DNA of 64,000 nt from Enterocloster aldenensis (GTDB lineage: Bacteria; Bacillota; Clostridia; Lachnospirales; Lachnospiraceae): the NCBI RefSeq assembly GCF_003434055.1, contig NZ_QVEX01000006.1, positions 186,001-250,000 on the forward strand. The letters are read 5' to 3'. The notes below the pieces were generated by a model. It was not told where the DNA came from, searched no databases, and saw nothing but the letters and a program-made list of their open reading frames with translations. A program made the translations under genes and the position numbers. Below are positions 7,752 through 17,409 of the stretch, piece after piece (the stretch's first letter is position 1; each line of letters opens with the position of its first letter).

Positions 7752-8958
7752 TTATGTCTCATCGGTACAGAGTTCCGGCGCCAGCAGCCTCACGGCCGCA
7801 GGCGTTATGCCCAGGAACCCCAGCAGTTCTTTTAACTGTCCTTCATTTGCGGCCTTCCTGCCCTGGCGGATGCCCCGGATAAGGATATTCTTAGGCGTGT
7901 GCTCCATATCAATGAATTCCAGTATCTGGGTCCTGTATCCGCAGCGTTCCAGTACCTGGGCACGTATGGCATCCGTGTACAGGGCTGCCATCCTCTCTTT
8001 AATCAGGCCATACTGCAGCACCGGCTTTTGTATGTCGCAGCTTATCTGTTTTGCCAGCTCATGCTGGCAGCAGGGCACGGACAGGATTACCTTCGCGCCC
8101 CAGTCCACCGCCTTTTTCAGGGCAAAATCAGTGGCCGTATCACAGGCGTGCAGGGTCACCACCATATCCACATGGTCCACGCCCTCATAGGAGGCAATGT
8201 CCCCATGGTAAAAATCCAGCCCCTCATATCCGTACTGCATGGCAAGGCGGCTGCAGTGATTTATCACATCCTGTTTCAGATCCAGCCCAATGATACGCAC
8301 CGGATATTCCTTCAGTACCTTAAGGTAATGGTACATGGGTAAGATAGGACTTGCCGCAGCCAAAGTCAATGATGGTTGTCTCCTCTTCCTGGTTCAGGTT
8401 TGGGAGGATGTCCTCAATGAACTCCAGGAAACGGTTAATCTGGCGGTATTTATCGTAACGGCTGTTCACAATCCTGCCTTCCTTTGTCATGACCCCCAGA
8501 TCCACCAGGAACGGGACAGGACTGCCTTCCTTAAGGATATAGGACTTCTGGCGGTTATGGGACATAAGCCCGGATGCGGACTGTATACGGGCTGGCTGGT
8601 CCCCCGCTCCCCCGCTGTGGGCCTTTTGCTTTACCTTGACCGTGACCTTTCCCTTCCTGCTCACCAGAATCAGCCCGGTCCCGCGCCCAGACACGATTTC
8701 CGCCTGCCTGAAGCTTCCATCCAGCAGTTCCGTGATATAGGACACAGTCTCCTCTTTGGACATGTTCCGGTGAAATGCCTGTCTGCCCACCTGCTCTTCT
8801 GCCTGGAACACCAGGCTGCCTTTTATAAGCAGCGGACGGAGCCTGGACCTGGCAATCCGTTCCCTGTCCACCGGGTTGCTGAAAAGTATCCGCTCCAGGG
8901 CTTCATCCAGAAACAGGTCCAAGGCCTGCCCTAATTCCCTGCTTTCTTCCTGATCCAT
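7752..8958 (-). pseudogene. Frameshifted class I SAM-dependent methyltransferase (Methyltransf_32-like)
   Basis: Two overlapping frames encode one protein of about 395 residues. The upstream part (8958 to ~8340) ends in SAM motif I, TTIIDFGCGKSYLT, then runs out of frame to a stop at 8320-8322. The downstream part (from ~8338 to 7752) resumes with MYHYLKVLKEYPVRIIGLDL and contains HACDTATDFAL and SVPCCQHEL, features of the METTL25-like Methyltransf_32 family. Restoring the usual SYLTFAMYHYL junction needs five bases, so a ~5-nt deletion at about 8335-8342 is the likely cause. The break is inside the cofactor-binding loop, so neither half should methylate. The gene follows the HAD phosphatase by 10 bases. 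The substrate of the family is not known to me. Confidence 0.8.
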
Positions 8959-8968
8959 ATATACACTC

Positions 8969-9604
8969 CTAACCTAACATCTGTTTTGCTGTTTCCGGCA
9001 GCTGTTCCATTGAATCAATGCTGCCCTCCGGCGCATCCGCACTGCCATAGCCATATGCGGCATGGACAAAGGGAACCCCTGCCAAGGCCGCCGCTTCCTG
9101 GTCCATGGACGTATCCCCCACATAAATACACCGGTCCAGATGGTTCCTCTGTACCACCATCCGTATATTGTCGCCCTTGGGCAGGCCTGTATTGCCAAAG
9201 CACTCCATATCCTTTATATATTCCCCAAGGCCGCTGGTTTTAAGAAGCACTTCAATGTATCCGCTCTGGCAGTTGCTTACAATGAACAGTTCATAGTTCC
9301 CGGCCAGCCGGATGACCGTCTCCTTTACCCCTGGATACAATACTCCGGGATGTGTCTCAAGATACCGGTTCTCGTACTCCATACACTCTTTCATGAACCT
9401 GGTCCGCTCCTCATGGGAAAAAGAGGGAAAGAAAGCCCGGCCCAGTTCATCCATGGTTTTTCCCATATTGTTGTTCATGTCCTCTACGGTTATCGAAACA
9501 TCCAGTCCCGGATGCATGGATAAAACCCCATTCCAGGAATCCACCACCTGGGCCGACGCATCCCACAGCGTGCCATCCACATCAAATATAATACCCTTTT
9601 TCAT
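8969..9604 (-). CDS. HAD-superfamily hydrolase, phosphoglycolate-phosphatase-like
   Basis: 211 residues with the four HAD motifs in order: DVDGT (residues 8-12, nucleophile Asp), SNCQSGY (motif II), the Lys in GLPKGDN (motif III) and GDTSMDQEAA (motif IV). A helical cap between motifs I and II places it in subfamily IA, with phosphoglycolate phosphatase and related small-molecule phosphatases. The true substrate cannot be read from the sequence. It lies between a histidine phosphatase (27 bases upstream) and the broken methyltransferase, all in one orientation, probably one transcript. Confidence 0.85.
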   Translation of the reverse strand: MKKGIIFDVDGTLWDASAQVVDSWNGVLSMHPGLDVSITVEDMNNNMGKTMDELGRAFFPSFSHEERTRFMKECMEYENRYLETHPGVLYPGVKETVIRLAGNYELFIVSNCQSGYIEVLLKTSGLGEYIKDMECFGNTGLPKGDNIRMVVQRNHLDRCIYVGDTSMDQEAAALAGVPFVHAAYGYGSADAPEGSIDSMEQLPETAKQMLG

Positions 9605-9631
9605 ACCTGCCCCTTTCTCATCCTCACAATA

Positions 9632-10273
9632 TTAATTGACCGCATCCACCCATGCCCTTCTAAGAAGGTCCGGGTAGGGTTCCAAATGTGCGTAATCATT
9701 GAACCGTTCCAGTAAAAAACGGCCATTTTCCTCATCCCAGTCCAGCTGGGTGATGCTGCAGTTTTCCAGGCTGGTGCCCAATATCCTCCATCTGGCCATG
9801 GGAATGCCCAGGTAATGGGCTGTCATGGAACGGATGACGCCGCCATGGGTCACCACGGCAATCCTGTCATATCCGCTGCGGACCATTTCCATAAAAACAG
9901 GTTCTGCCCTGCGCACCACATCACAGGCACACTCGCCGCCCGGGTATGGCAGGTCCTCCTCCATCCGGCCCTGCTGATCCTTAAAATCCTTATAAACCAC
10001 GGCAATTTCCTCGTCTGACATCCCTTCCATGTCCCCAAAGGAAATCTCTCCCAGTTCAGGCCGGATGAAATGCTCCACGTTCCAGTACAGATTAGCTGCC
10101 TGGGCTGTTTCCACTGCCCGCAGGAGACTGCTGGAATACACTGCCTGTATCTTTTCACGAAACAGGCGCTCTCCTAAGAGAGACGCCTGCCTGTATCCTT
10201 CTTCACTTAAGTCCACGTCCACATTGCAGAGTTTGCTGCACTGGCGTCCGTGGCGAATCAGATAAAGCTTCAT
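9632..10273 (-). CDS. Histidine phosphatase family protein (phosphoglycerate-mutase fold)
   Basis: 213 residues. The N-terminal MKLYLIRHGRQ carries the catalytic His of the RHG motif. VETAQAANLYW and the second catalytic His in VVTHGGVIRSM follow, with the conserved acidic residue in ELGEISFGDMEG. The fold covers cofactor-dependent mutases and many broad phosphatases such as alpha-ribazole phosphatase; the exact substrate is unclear. It is the first gene of the group with the HAD phosphatase and the methyltransferase. Confidence 0.85.
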   Translation of the reverse strand: MKLYLIRHGRQCSKLCNVDVDLSEEGYRQASLLGERLFREKIQAVYSSSLLRAVETAQAANLYWNVEHFIRPELGEISFGDMEGMSDEEIAVVYKDFKDQQGRMEEDLPYPGGECACDVVRRAEPVFMEMVRSGYDRIAVVTHGGVIRSMTAHYLGIPMARWRILGTSLENCSITQLDWDEENGRFLLERFNDYAHLEPYPDLLRRAWVDAVN

Positions 10274-10329
10274 CTGTCATCCTCCGGTTCAGACAGGCCG
10301 TAAGTCCTGTTGGGAAACGTTCACGTACC

Positions 10330-11694
10330 TTAGTTCTTAAAGCTGTGGATGGGCGCAGGAATCCTTCCGCCCCTTGTCACGAACTTCTCACAGGAAAATG
10401 TATTCACCGGGATGATGGGCGCATATCCCAAAAGTCCGCCAAACTCCGCTGAGTCACCCACCTTCTTGCCAATGACCGGAATCAGGCGCACAGCGGTTGT
10501 CTTCTGGTTAATCATTCCGATTGCAGCTTCATCCGCAATGATGCCCGCAATGGTGGTGGAAGGCGTATCCCCCGGAATGGCAATCATATCCAGTCCCACA
10601 GAGCAGACGCAGGTCATGGCTTCCAGCTTCTCGATGGTAAGCGCGCCAAGACTCACCGCATCAATCATCCCCTGGTCCTCACTGACCGGTATGAAGGCGC
10701 CGCTAAGTCCGCCCACATAGGAGGAAGCCATGACGCCGCCCTTCTTAACCTGGTCATTGAGCATGGCAAGGGCTGCCGTTGTTCCGGGCGCGCCTACACG
10801 CTCAAGGCCAATCTCTTCCAATATCTCGGCCACACTGTCCCCAACCGAAGGCGTGGGGGCCAGGGAAAGGTCGATGATGCCGAATGGGATTCCCATGCGT
10901 TTGGACGCTTCCTGGGCCACCAGCTGGCCCACGCGGGTAATCTTAAACGCGGTTTTCTTTATGGTTTCACAGAGCACCTCGAAGTTTGCCCCCCTTACCT
11001 TTTCCAGGGCTACCTTCACAACGCCCGGGCCGCTGACCCCTACGTTGATGATGGCATCTGCCTCCGTAACCCCGTGGAACGCGCCTGCCATGAACGGATT
11101 GTCGTCCGGTGCATTGCAGAACACCACCAGCTTTGCACAGCCCAGGGAATCATTGTCCTTGGTTGCCTCAGCTGTCTCCTTTACAATCCTTCCCATCAGC
11201 TCCACCGCATCCATGTTAAGTCCTGTCTTGGTGGAACCCACATTAATGGAACTGCAGATGCGCTCGGTCTGCGCCAGCGCCTGGGGGATGGAGAGGATCA
11301 GGTCCTTATCCGCAGCAGTCATCCCCTTGCTGACAAGGGCGGAATAACCGCCGATAAAATTCACGCCCACTTCCTTTGCAGCCTTGTCCAGCGTCTTTGC
11401 AATGGTCACGAAATCCTCCGGTGACTTGCAGGCAGCGCCGCCCACCAATGAGATGGGTGTTACGGAAATCCGTTTATTGACAATGGGAATCCCGAAGTCG
11501 CGTTCGATATCCCGGCCCGTGGCCACAAGGTTGCTGGCCAGGGATGTGATCTTGCGGTAAATCTTGTCACACAGGGCATCCAGATTGCTGTCCACACAGT
11601 CCAGAAGGCTGATACCCAGGGTGATGGTGCGCACATCCAGTTTTTCATGCTCAATCATATTATTGGTTTCATTTACTTCATATATATTAATCAT
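10330..11694 (-). CDS. UPF0210 / PFL-like family protein
   Basis: 454 residues, the usual length of the UPF0210 (DUF711) family, which has a fold related to pyruvate-formate lyase. Recognisable segments are [16 protein letters not shown] near the N-terminus, [29 protein letters not shown] and the C-terminal [14 protein letters not shown]. No enzymatic activity is established for the family. It follows the ACT-domain gene by 32 bases; this ACT/UPF0210 pair is conserved in many Firmicutes, suggesting the ACT protein regulates or partners it. Name is by family only. Confidence 0.88.
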   Translation of the reverse strand: MINIYEVNETNNMIEHEKLDVRTITLGISLLDCVDSNLDALCDKIYRKITSLASNLVATGRDIERDFGIPIVNKRISVTPISLVGGAACKSPEDFVTIAKTLDKAAKEVGVNFIGGYSALVSKGMTAADKDLILSIPQALAQTERICSSINVGSTKTGLNMDAVELMGRIVKETAEATKDNDSLGCAKLVVFCNAPDDNPFMAGAFHGVTEADAIINVGVSGPGVVKVALEKVRGANFEVLCETIKKTAFKITRVGQLVAQEASKRMGIPFGIIDLSLAPTPSVGDSVAEILEEIGLERVGAPGTTAALAMLNDQVKKGGVMASSYVGGLSGAFIPVSEDQGMIDAVSLGALTIEKLEAMTCVCSVGLDMIAIPGDTPSTTIAGIIADEAAIGMINQKTTAVRLIPVIGKKVGDSAEFGGLLGYAPIIPVNTFSCEKFVTRGGRIPAPIHSFKN

Positions 11695-11726
11695 GTCCGC
11701 TTATCCCTTTCTCACGTGGTGCCGTG

Positions 11727-11999
11727 TTAGATTCTGTGCATCTTGATGAAGATATCCTCGCGCTGGATCTTAACCCTTACGCCGATTTCATCTCCTGCCT
11801 GCTCCAGTTCTTCCGACACCTGTCCAAAGGACTTGGTCATGCTGCTGACATCCACAATCATCATCATGTTGAAATATCCCTGTACGATGGTCTGGGAAAT
11901 ATCCAGGATGTTAATCTGGTTCCCGGCCAGATATGTGCATACTTTTGCGATGATTCCTACCGTGTCTTTTCCTACTACAGTGATAATTGCCTTGCTCAT
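11727..11999 (-). CDS. ACT-domain protein (UPF0237 family)
   Basis: 90 residues consisting of one ACT domain plus a short tail: AIITVVGKDTVGIIAKVCTYLAGNQINILDISQTIVQGYFNMMMIVDV. This is the UPF0237/GcvR-like group, small ligand-binding regulators thought to sense amino acids. The start at 11999 is preferred because GAGGAG lies 7 bases upstream; the ORF extends further but through non-conserved sequence. It is the first gene of a two-gene unit with the UPF0210 protein. Confidence 0.88.
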   Translation of the reverse strand: MSKAIITVVGKDTVGIIAKVCTYLAGNQINILDISQTIVQGYFNMMMIVDVSSMTKSFGQVSEELEQAGDEIGVRVKIQREDIFIKMHRI

Positions 12000-12171
12000 T
12001 TTCATTCTCCTCACTTTTCCGCGGTTCTCCTTGTCGCGGACTTTCTTCATGCCATTATTTTCCCGGAAATACATGGGTGTAAATTTATCTTTCGTACATT
12101 GTAGCATATGTTCCCCGAATTGTCTGCATTGGTTTTGAGATTTTTTTGTATCAGAATAAGTACAGGACAGG

Positions 12172-12219
12172 AAAAAAGATACTGCAGAACTGGCTGCTGC
12201 CAATTCCGCAGTATCTTTT
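12172..12219 (-). terminator. Terminator of the polA-coaE-walJ unit
   Basis: A 12-bp stem AAAAGATACTGC/GCAGTATCTTTT (12174-12185 with 12208-12219) and a 22-base loop. On the minus strand a T6 run follows (complement of 12172-12177). It lies ~155 bases after the walJ-like stop; the space between holds the 17-bp repeats listed separately. Confidence 0.8.
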
Positions 12220-12301
12220 CCAGGATTCAGTCCGTATCGGATGCCTGTATCCTATTCCCATTTCATGGATGGATACCCTTCCATCCTTTGGATGCATCCC
12301 A

Positions 12302-12370
12302 CTGCAGACAACATCGTTCTGCAGACAATATTCCTTTGCAGAAACCATTCCCTTGCAGACACCATCCCTC
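12302..12370. repeat. Four degenerate 17-18-bp tandem repeats
   Basis: Units begin at 12302, 12319, 12337 and 12354 and follow the pattern TGCAGACANCATTCCCT with one to four changes each. They lie between the stop of the walJ-like gene and its terminator, so they would be in its 3' untranslated region. No function is evident. Confidence 0.6.
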
Positions 12371-12372
12371 TG

Positions 12373-13170
12373 CTACAGATACACGACCTCACTCATACAG
12401 TCCCTGCCCGCTACCGATATGGAAAAATCAGAGGCCCCATAAGGGCAGTCGCCTTCGTCAATCTCAAGCCGTACGGTTTCATAGGCCAGTTCCTCATAGT
12501 TGTTCTCCTTGCTGAGATGGCCCAGGAAAACCTTCTTAAGCCGGTCATGGAGCACGCGGTTTAGAAGCCTGCCTGCATTTTCATTGGACAGGTGCCCGTG
12601 GTCGCCCAGGATCCTCCTCTTCAGGTAATATGGATAAGGACCGGTCTCCAGCATACGGACATCATGGTTGGATTCCAGCAAAAGCGCATCCAGGCCCTGC
12701 AGGTTATCAATTATGTACTGGTCAAAATGCCCCATATCCGTGGCAACCGCAACTGATTTGCCGCCGCATCTTACCCTGTATGCAACCGGGTTGGCGGCAT
12801 CGTGGTCAATGCTGAAGGGTTTCACATGCAGGTCGCCCAGCATGAAGTCCACGTCAGGACAGATTGGCGTAAGCAGCTCCTTGTCAAACTCCCCAAGACT
12901 GCTTGAACATGCAATCTCAGCCAATGTCTCCCTGGTCCCGTAAACCGGGATATGGTATTTCCTGGATAATACGCCCAGCCCCTTAATATGGTCTGAGTGT
13001 TCATGGGTAATCAGGATACCGCTCATATCATTCCCGGTCAGCCCGATTTCATTAAGGCCCTGCTGGATCCGCTTATTACTGATTCCCGCGTCCACCAGGA
13101 TATGTGTGTCATCGGAACCTATGTAAATACAGTTTCCGCTGCTTCCGCTTGCAATGCTTACCATTCTCAT
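12373..13170 (-). CDS. walJ: MBL-fold metallo-hydrolase, WalJ (YycJ)-like
   Basis: 265 residues. The beta-lactamase-fold metal motif HEHSDH (ILITHEHSDHIKGL) is present, with SGSSGNC at the N-terminus, further ligand candidates in SIDHDAANP and ATDMGHFD, and FLGHLSKENN at the end. This arrangement matches the YycJ/WalJ group, thought to be a DNA exonuclease that coordinates replication with division in some Firmicutes. In Bacillus the gene sits beside walRK; here it follows coaE and polA, which fits a DNA role. The ATG at 13170 has AGAGGA 11 bases upstream. The symbol is by similarity of motif and length. Confidence 0.8.
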   Translation of the reverse strand: MRMVSIASGSSGNCIYIGSDDTHILVDAGISNKRIQQGLNEIGLTGNDMSGILITHEHSDHIKGLGVLSRKYHIPVYGTRETLAEIACSSSLGEFDKELLTPICPDVDFMLGDLHVKPFSIDHDAANPVAYRVRCGGKSVAVATDMGHFDQYIIDNLQGLDALLLESNHDVRMLETGPYPYYLKRRILGDHGHLSNENAGRLLNRVLHDRLKKVFLGHLSKENNYEELAYETVRLEIDEGDCPYGASDFSISVAGRDCMSEVVYL

Positions 13171-13220
13171 GTCTATACAGTCCTCTTCCTACTTAGGGTA
13201 TGTTTGAAAATCGCTTTCCG

Positions 13221-13838
13221 TCAGATGTGCTGCATAAGCGCAGCAATCTGCTTCTTTGTCTCTTCCAGGCTTTTGTTATTATCAATGACCGCGTCGCAGA
13301 AGGACCGGAATACCTCATCGCTGACCTGGTTATCCATGATGCTGAGGGTCTTCTCCCTGGTATATCCGCGATTCGCCTTAAGCCGCTCCAAGCGGTTCTC
13401 CCTCGATGTATAAACATACCACATTTTGCTGCACTTGTCACGGAAATCTTTTGAAGGGATGGCGGCCTCTATGACCACCCGCCCTTCCCTGGCCTCCATG
13501 GCCTCCTTCATTGCAGCCTTCCATACAAGGGGATGGGTCAGCTCATCCACCCGTTTCCTTTTTACAGGGTCATGGAAAATAATATCGGCCATGACCGCGC
13601 GGTCCAGGCTTTTATCCTCCTTTACAACAGCAGGCCCCAGATAATCCACCACCGCATGGTAACTTTCCATTCCCGGCTCCATCAGCCGTCTGGCCACCTG
13701 GTCTGCCTGGATTACATGAAAACCATAATCCTTCTGAAGGATATCCAGGATCCTGCTTTTTCCGGAACCCACCCCGCCTGTTATTCCTAAAACGAATTTA
13801 TTTCCAATTTTTTCCACGTTCTGCTGCCCCTCCTGCAT
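13221..13838 (-). CDS. coaE: Dephospho-CoA kinase
   Basis: 205 residues, typical CoaE length. The P-loop GITGGVGSGKS is at residues 18-28, followed by the family's DADxVAR-like segment (QADQVARRL), the adenine/acceptor segment LTHPLVW and the C-terminal VIDNNKSLEETKKQI. It phosphorylates the ribose 3'-hydroxyl of dephospho-CoA, the last step of CoA synthesis. The gene begins 23 bases after polA ends, the common polA-coaE order of Firmicutes, and is probably co-transcribed with it. Confidence 0.96.
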   Translation of the reverse strand: MQEGQQNVEKIGNKFVLGITGGVGSGKSRILDILQKDYGFHVIQADQVARRLMEPGMESYHAVVDYLGPAVVKEDKSLDRAVMADIIFHDPVKRKRVDELTHPLVWKAAMKEAMEAREGRVVIEAAIPSKDFRDKCSKMWYVYTSRENRLERLKANRGYTREKTLSIMDNQVSDEVFRSFCDAVIDNNKSLEETKKQIAALMQHI

Positions 13839-13861
13839 CCGGCGCCCGGTGCGCAGTCCTT

Positions 13862-16624
13862 TTACTTTGCATCAAACCAGGACCTGCCCACCTCGGCTTC
13901 CACCTCCAGTGAAACCTTTAAATCAGCCGCATGCTTCATCTTATCCACCAGGATTTCCTTTACCGCCCCAATCTCGTCCTCAGCCGTCTCAATCAGCAGT
14001 TCATCGTGGATTTGGAGCACAATCCTGGACTTCAGGTTCCTGGCCCGCAGTTCACGGTCCACTGCTATCATGGCAATCTTCATGATGTCGGCCGCAGAAC
14101 CCTGGATAGGCGAATTCATGGCCACCCGCTCCCCGAACTGGCGCTGCATGAAGTTGGCGGACTTAAGTTCCGGAATCGGCCTTCTCCTGCCGTAAAGGGT
14201 GGTCACATACCCCTGCTCCTTGCCCTGGCGCACCAAATCATCCAGGAATATCTTAACACCTGGATAAGTCTCAAAATATTTATTGATATATTCCACTGCC
14301 TCTTTTCTGGAAATGCTCAGATCCTCGCTGAGCCCGAATGCACTGATTCCATAAACAATACCGAAATTCACTGCCTTGGCATTGCGGCGCTGGAGAGGCG
14401 TTACCTCTGCAAGGGGCACATGGAATACCTCAGAGGCAGTGATGGCATGGATATCCTGGGCGGAACGGTACGCCTCAATCAGGCGTTCATCTCCTGACAT
14501 GTGGGCCAGGATACGCAGTTCAATCTGTGAATAGTCCGCATCCACAAACACGCATCCCTCTTTTGGCACGAAAACCTTGCGGATTTCCCGTCCCAGTTCC
14601 ATACGGACAGGGATATTTTGAAGGTTCGGTTCCGTACTGCTGATCCTTCCCGTGGCAGTGATGGTCTGGTTGAACCTGCCATGGATCCTGCCATCCTCGC
14701 CGATGTAGGCGGCCAGGCCCTCGGCATAGGTGGAGTTCAGCTTTGTCAGCTGGCGGTAATCCAGTATTTTCTGGACCACCGGATAATCAGGGGCCAGCTT
14801 ATCAAGCACATCCGCTGCCGTGGAATAACCGGTCTTTGTTTTCTTCCCGCCAGGCATCTTCATGTCCTCAAACAGGATTTCCCCCAGCTGTTTCGGGGAG
14901 TTGATATTGAATTCCTTTCCCGTGTCGCGGTAAATCTCCTGTTCCAGGTCCACGATGCGCACCTTCAGACGGTTGCCGTATTCCTCAAGTTCGGCCCGTT
15001 CTACCTTCACGCCTTCTTTTTCCATGTGGTAAAGGCTGTAAATCAGGGGCATTTCTATTTCCCTGTATAAATCATACATACCGGTGTCTTTAAGCTGCCC
15101 TGCCAGAGGGACCGCCGCCTTCCATACCGTATAAGCCATGTAGCAGACACAGGTCACTGCCTTGGCATCTTCCATCCAAAGGGCATCCCCCAGGTCGGCC
15201 TTGGCCAGCAGATCAGCCCTGGACGGCACGGTCAGCCCCAGGTAATCCCTTGCCAGGTCATCATAGGCATACGTGTCCTTAAGAGGGTTCAGGAGATATC
15301 CTGCGACTCCGCCGTCATATACCGGCGCAGTGTCCTCTGTGTCCAGATAAGGAAGCATCTCCTTAAGGTTCAGCACCCATACCTCCTGTCTGGCGCCCGG
15401 TGCCCTGGAACACAGGGCTTTTGTCTCCCGAATCAGGAATTCACCGGGCAGCTTTTCTCCTGCCGCCATACAGTAGATGTCCTCTTCTCCCAGACACAGG
15501 GCCAGACCGGTAACCGGACTCAGGCCGGATTTCGCCTTTTTGCCGGCCTTTACCTCGCCATTCTCATCAAAGCTGAAGGATAATTGTTCTGCCGTGTCCT
15601 CCCTTGCCGCATTGACGCCTGCCTGGGTTCCTATGATGAGCTGAAGTCCTGTCACATCACTTGCGGCCGCCTTCGCAAACACCTCTGCAGCGGATTTCTC
15701 ATCCCGGATAAGGGTAAAATGGTCTTCCAGGCTGGATGCGGACGTATCTCCCATGGATGTGGCATCAAAGCGGGAAAGGATGGATTTAAATTCCAGCCGC
15801 TTCATGTACTGGTATGCCTCCGGCGTGTAAAAATTGTCAATCCTGGTGTCCTCATAGTTAAATTCCACTGGGCAGTCCGTGCAGATGGCAGCCAGTTCCT
15901 TGCTCATCTGTGCCATGTCATAATGTTCCCCAAGGGCTTTCTGTGCCCGGGGAGGCTTGATTTCTTCCAGATGGGCATAGGCATTCTCAATGCTCCCGTA
16001 GGCAGCAATCAGACTGGTGGCTGTTTTTTCACCAATGGACGGGACGCCCGGTATATTATCGGAGGAATCTCCCATCAAAGCCTTTACATCAATAAATTCA
16101 GCGGGAGTCACCTGATATTCCCTCTTTACATCCTCTGGATAATAATCCTTGACCTCGGTTCCTCCCCTGCTGGTTTTTGGGATGCGTATTTTAATGTGTT
16201 CATCTGAAAGCTGAAGCAGGTCCCTGTCCCCTGACACAACCGCTACATCAATGCCCTGGGACTGGCTTTTCTTTGCAACCGTGCCCAGTATATCGTCCGC
16301 TTCGTATCCGGGAAGGGTTAAAATAGGTATACCCATGGCTGTAAGGACTTCCTTCATCAGGTCTACCTGCTGATGAAGCTCCTCCGGCATGGGTTTCCTT
16401 GTTCCTTTATAAGCGTCATACATTTTATGACGGAATGTCGGTTCCTTAAGGTCAAAGGCAACCGCCAGATGGTCTGCCTTTTCCTCCTCCAGGATTTTGA
16501 ACATGATATTTAAAAAACCGTACACTGCGTTGGTATGAAGACCCTCCGAATTGGTCAGGTCCGGTACCCCGTAGAATGCCCGGTTGAGAATACTGTGTCC
16601 GTCAATTAAAACTAGTTTATCCAT
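13862..16624 (-). CDS. polA: DNA polymerase I
   Basis: 920 residues. Residues 1-300 are the 5'-3' exonuclease (MDKLVLIDGHSILNRAFYG, VSGDRDLLQLSD, GDSSDNIPGVPSIGEKTA). A middle domain resembles the 3'-5' exonuclease but lacks the DxE catalytic pair at the expected place, so proofreading is probably absent as in Bacillus PolI. The C-terminal polymerase has motif A (DADYSQIELRILAHMSGDE), motif B (RRNAKAVNFGIVYG) and motif C (LQIHDELL). It fills gaps in repair and removes RNA primers. The start at 16624 has AAAGGA 9 bases upstream; the extra upstream residues of the open frame are not conserved. Confidence 0.97.
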   Translation of the reverse strand: MDKLVLIDGHSILNRAFYGVPDLTNSEGLHTNAVYGFLNIMFKILEEEKADHLAVAFDLKEPTFRHKMYDAYKGTRKPMPEELHQQVDLMKEVLTAMGIPILTLPGYEADDILGTVAKKSQSQGIDVAVVSGDRDLLQLSDEHIKIRIPKTSRGGTEVKDYYPEDVKREYQVTPAEFIDVKALMGDSSDNIPGVPSIGEKTATSLIAAYGSIENAYAHLEEIKPPRAQKALGEHYDMAQMSKELAAICTDCPVEFNYEDTRIDNFYTPEAYQYMKRLEFKSILSRFDATSMGDTSASSLEDHFTLIRDEKSAAEVFAKAAASDVTGLQLIIGTQAGVNAAREDTAEQLSFSFDENGEVKAGKKAKSGLSPVTGLALCLGEEDIYCMAAGEKLPGEFLIRETKALCSRAPGARQEVWVLNLKEMLPYLDTEDTAPVYDGGVAGYLLNPLKDTYAYDDLARDYLGLTVPSRADLLAKADLGDALWMEDAKAVTCVCYMAYTVWKAAVPLAGQLKDTGMYDLYREIEMPLIYSLYHMEKEGVKVERAELEEYGNRLKVRIVDLEQEIYRDTGKEFNINSPKQLGEILFEDMKMPGGKKTKTGYSTAADVLDKLAPDYPVVQKILDYRQLTKLNSTYAEGLAAYIGEDGRIHGRFNQTITATGRISSTEPNLQNIPVRMELGREIRKVFVPKEGCVFVDADYSQIELRILAHMSGDERLIEAYRSAQDIHAITASEVFHVPLAEVTPLQRRNAKAVNFGIVYGISAFGLSEDLSISRKEAVEYINKYFETYPGVKIFLDDLVRQGKEQGYVTTLYGRRRPIPELKSANFMQRQFGERVAMNSPIQGSAADIMKIAMIAVDRELRARNLKSRIVLQIHDELLIETAEDEIGAVKEILVDKMKHAADLKVSLEVEAEVGRSWFDAK

Positions 16625-16641
16625 CCTTGATAATCCTTTCT

Positions 16642-16995
16642 CTATAATCCTAAAAAACCGCTTTGCCCCCACATCCTGAACTGGAGTACCAGTATCATGA
16701 AAAGCGCCCAGAAACACAGGGTATTCACCGCATATCTGGCTGTCTGCAAAATCATGAGGGTATGGACACGCTGCCTGGACAGTTCCAGGGCGGTCTCCAG
16801 GGCGCCCTTAATATTGTAGGTCCCCGTCCCCTCATCCAGCTGCCTGATACCCACATCCACTGTAAAGTAAATCTCCAGTTCTTCCCGGCATTCTTCACAC
16901 TGGTCAATATGTTTGAGAAATTCTTCCAACTCATCATCCGTAATACTTCCATTTATATAAGGCATTACCAGACGTTCCGCTTCCCTGCAGGTCAC
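16642..16995 (-). CDS. Small anti-sigma-factor-like zinc-finger membrane protein
   Basis: 117 residues. The N-terminus has the zinc-binding zf-HC2 pattern of anti-sigma factors: CREAERLVMPYINGSITDDELEEFLKH, then HIDQCEECREEL. A single membrane segment follows (about 88-108, AVNTLCFWALFMILVLQF). The start is a GTG at 16993-16995 with AGGAGGTGGGAAT upstream. No sigma-factor gene is next to it; it precedes polA by 17 bases and may simply be co-transcribed. Role as an anti-sigma factor is inference from the finger. Confidence 0.7.
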   Translation of the reverse strand: MTCREAERLVMPYINGSITDDELEEFLKHIDQCEECREELEIYFTVDVGIRQLDEGTGTYNIKGALETALELSRQRVHTLMILQTARYAVNTLCFWALFMILVLQFRMWGQSGFLGL

Positions 16996-17227
16996 ATTCC
17001 CACCTCCTGTCTTTCCTGTTCATCAAATCTCCTTACATCATACAATAAATCATCTGCTTTTTCAACAAAACATATACACCGCGCCTGGATGAAATTATGC
17101 TAACAATAAATCCCGGACTCCAGGACGTATCCGCATCTGTCAAACGATATGCCTGTCTGTAAAAGAAAAAGTCCCAAAAGTGACGCAAATACGCCAATTT
17201 TGGGACTTTTCCCTGCCAAGGGTGTAG

Positions 17228-17310
17228 TGCCGGCAGTGGGACTTGAACCCACACGATGTCGCCATCAACGGATTTTGAGTCCGCCTCGTCTGCCATTCCG
17301 ACATGCCGGC
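17228..17310 (-). tRNA. tRNA-Leu (anticodon CAA)
   Basis: An 83-nt class II tRNA. The acceptor stem GCCGGCA pairs with TGCCGGC. The anticodon stem GCGGA/TCCGT encloses the loop CTCAAAA, giving anticodon CAA (codon UUG). It has a long variable arm and the T-loop GGTTCAAGTCC. The discriminator is A and CCA is not encoded. It would be transcribed away from the plus-strand DUF3298 gene. Confidence 0.95.
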
Positions 17311-17409
17311 TTATCTTAGCAACGTTGATTATTTTATCACAGGATAGGGACTTTGGCAAGTATTTTTTGCATATAATGTATAACATAAAAACGTCCTTTT
17401 GGAGTCCGC

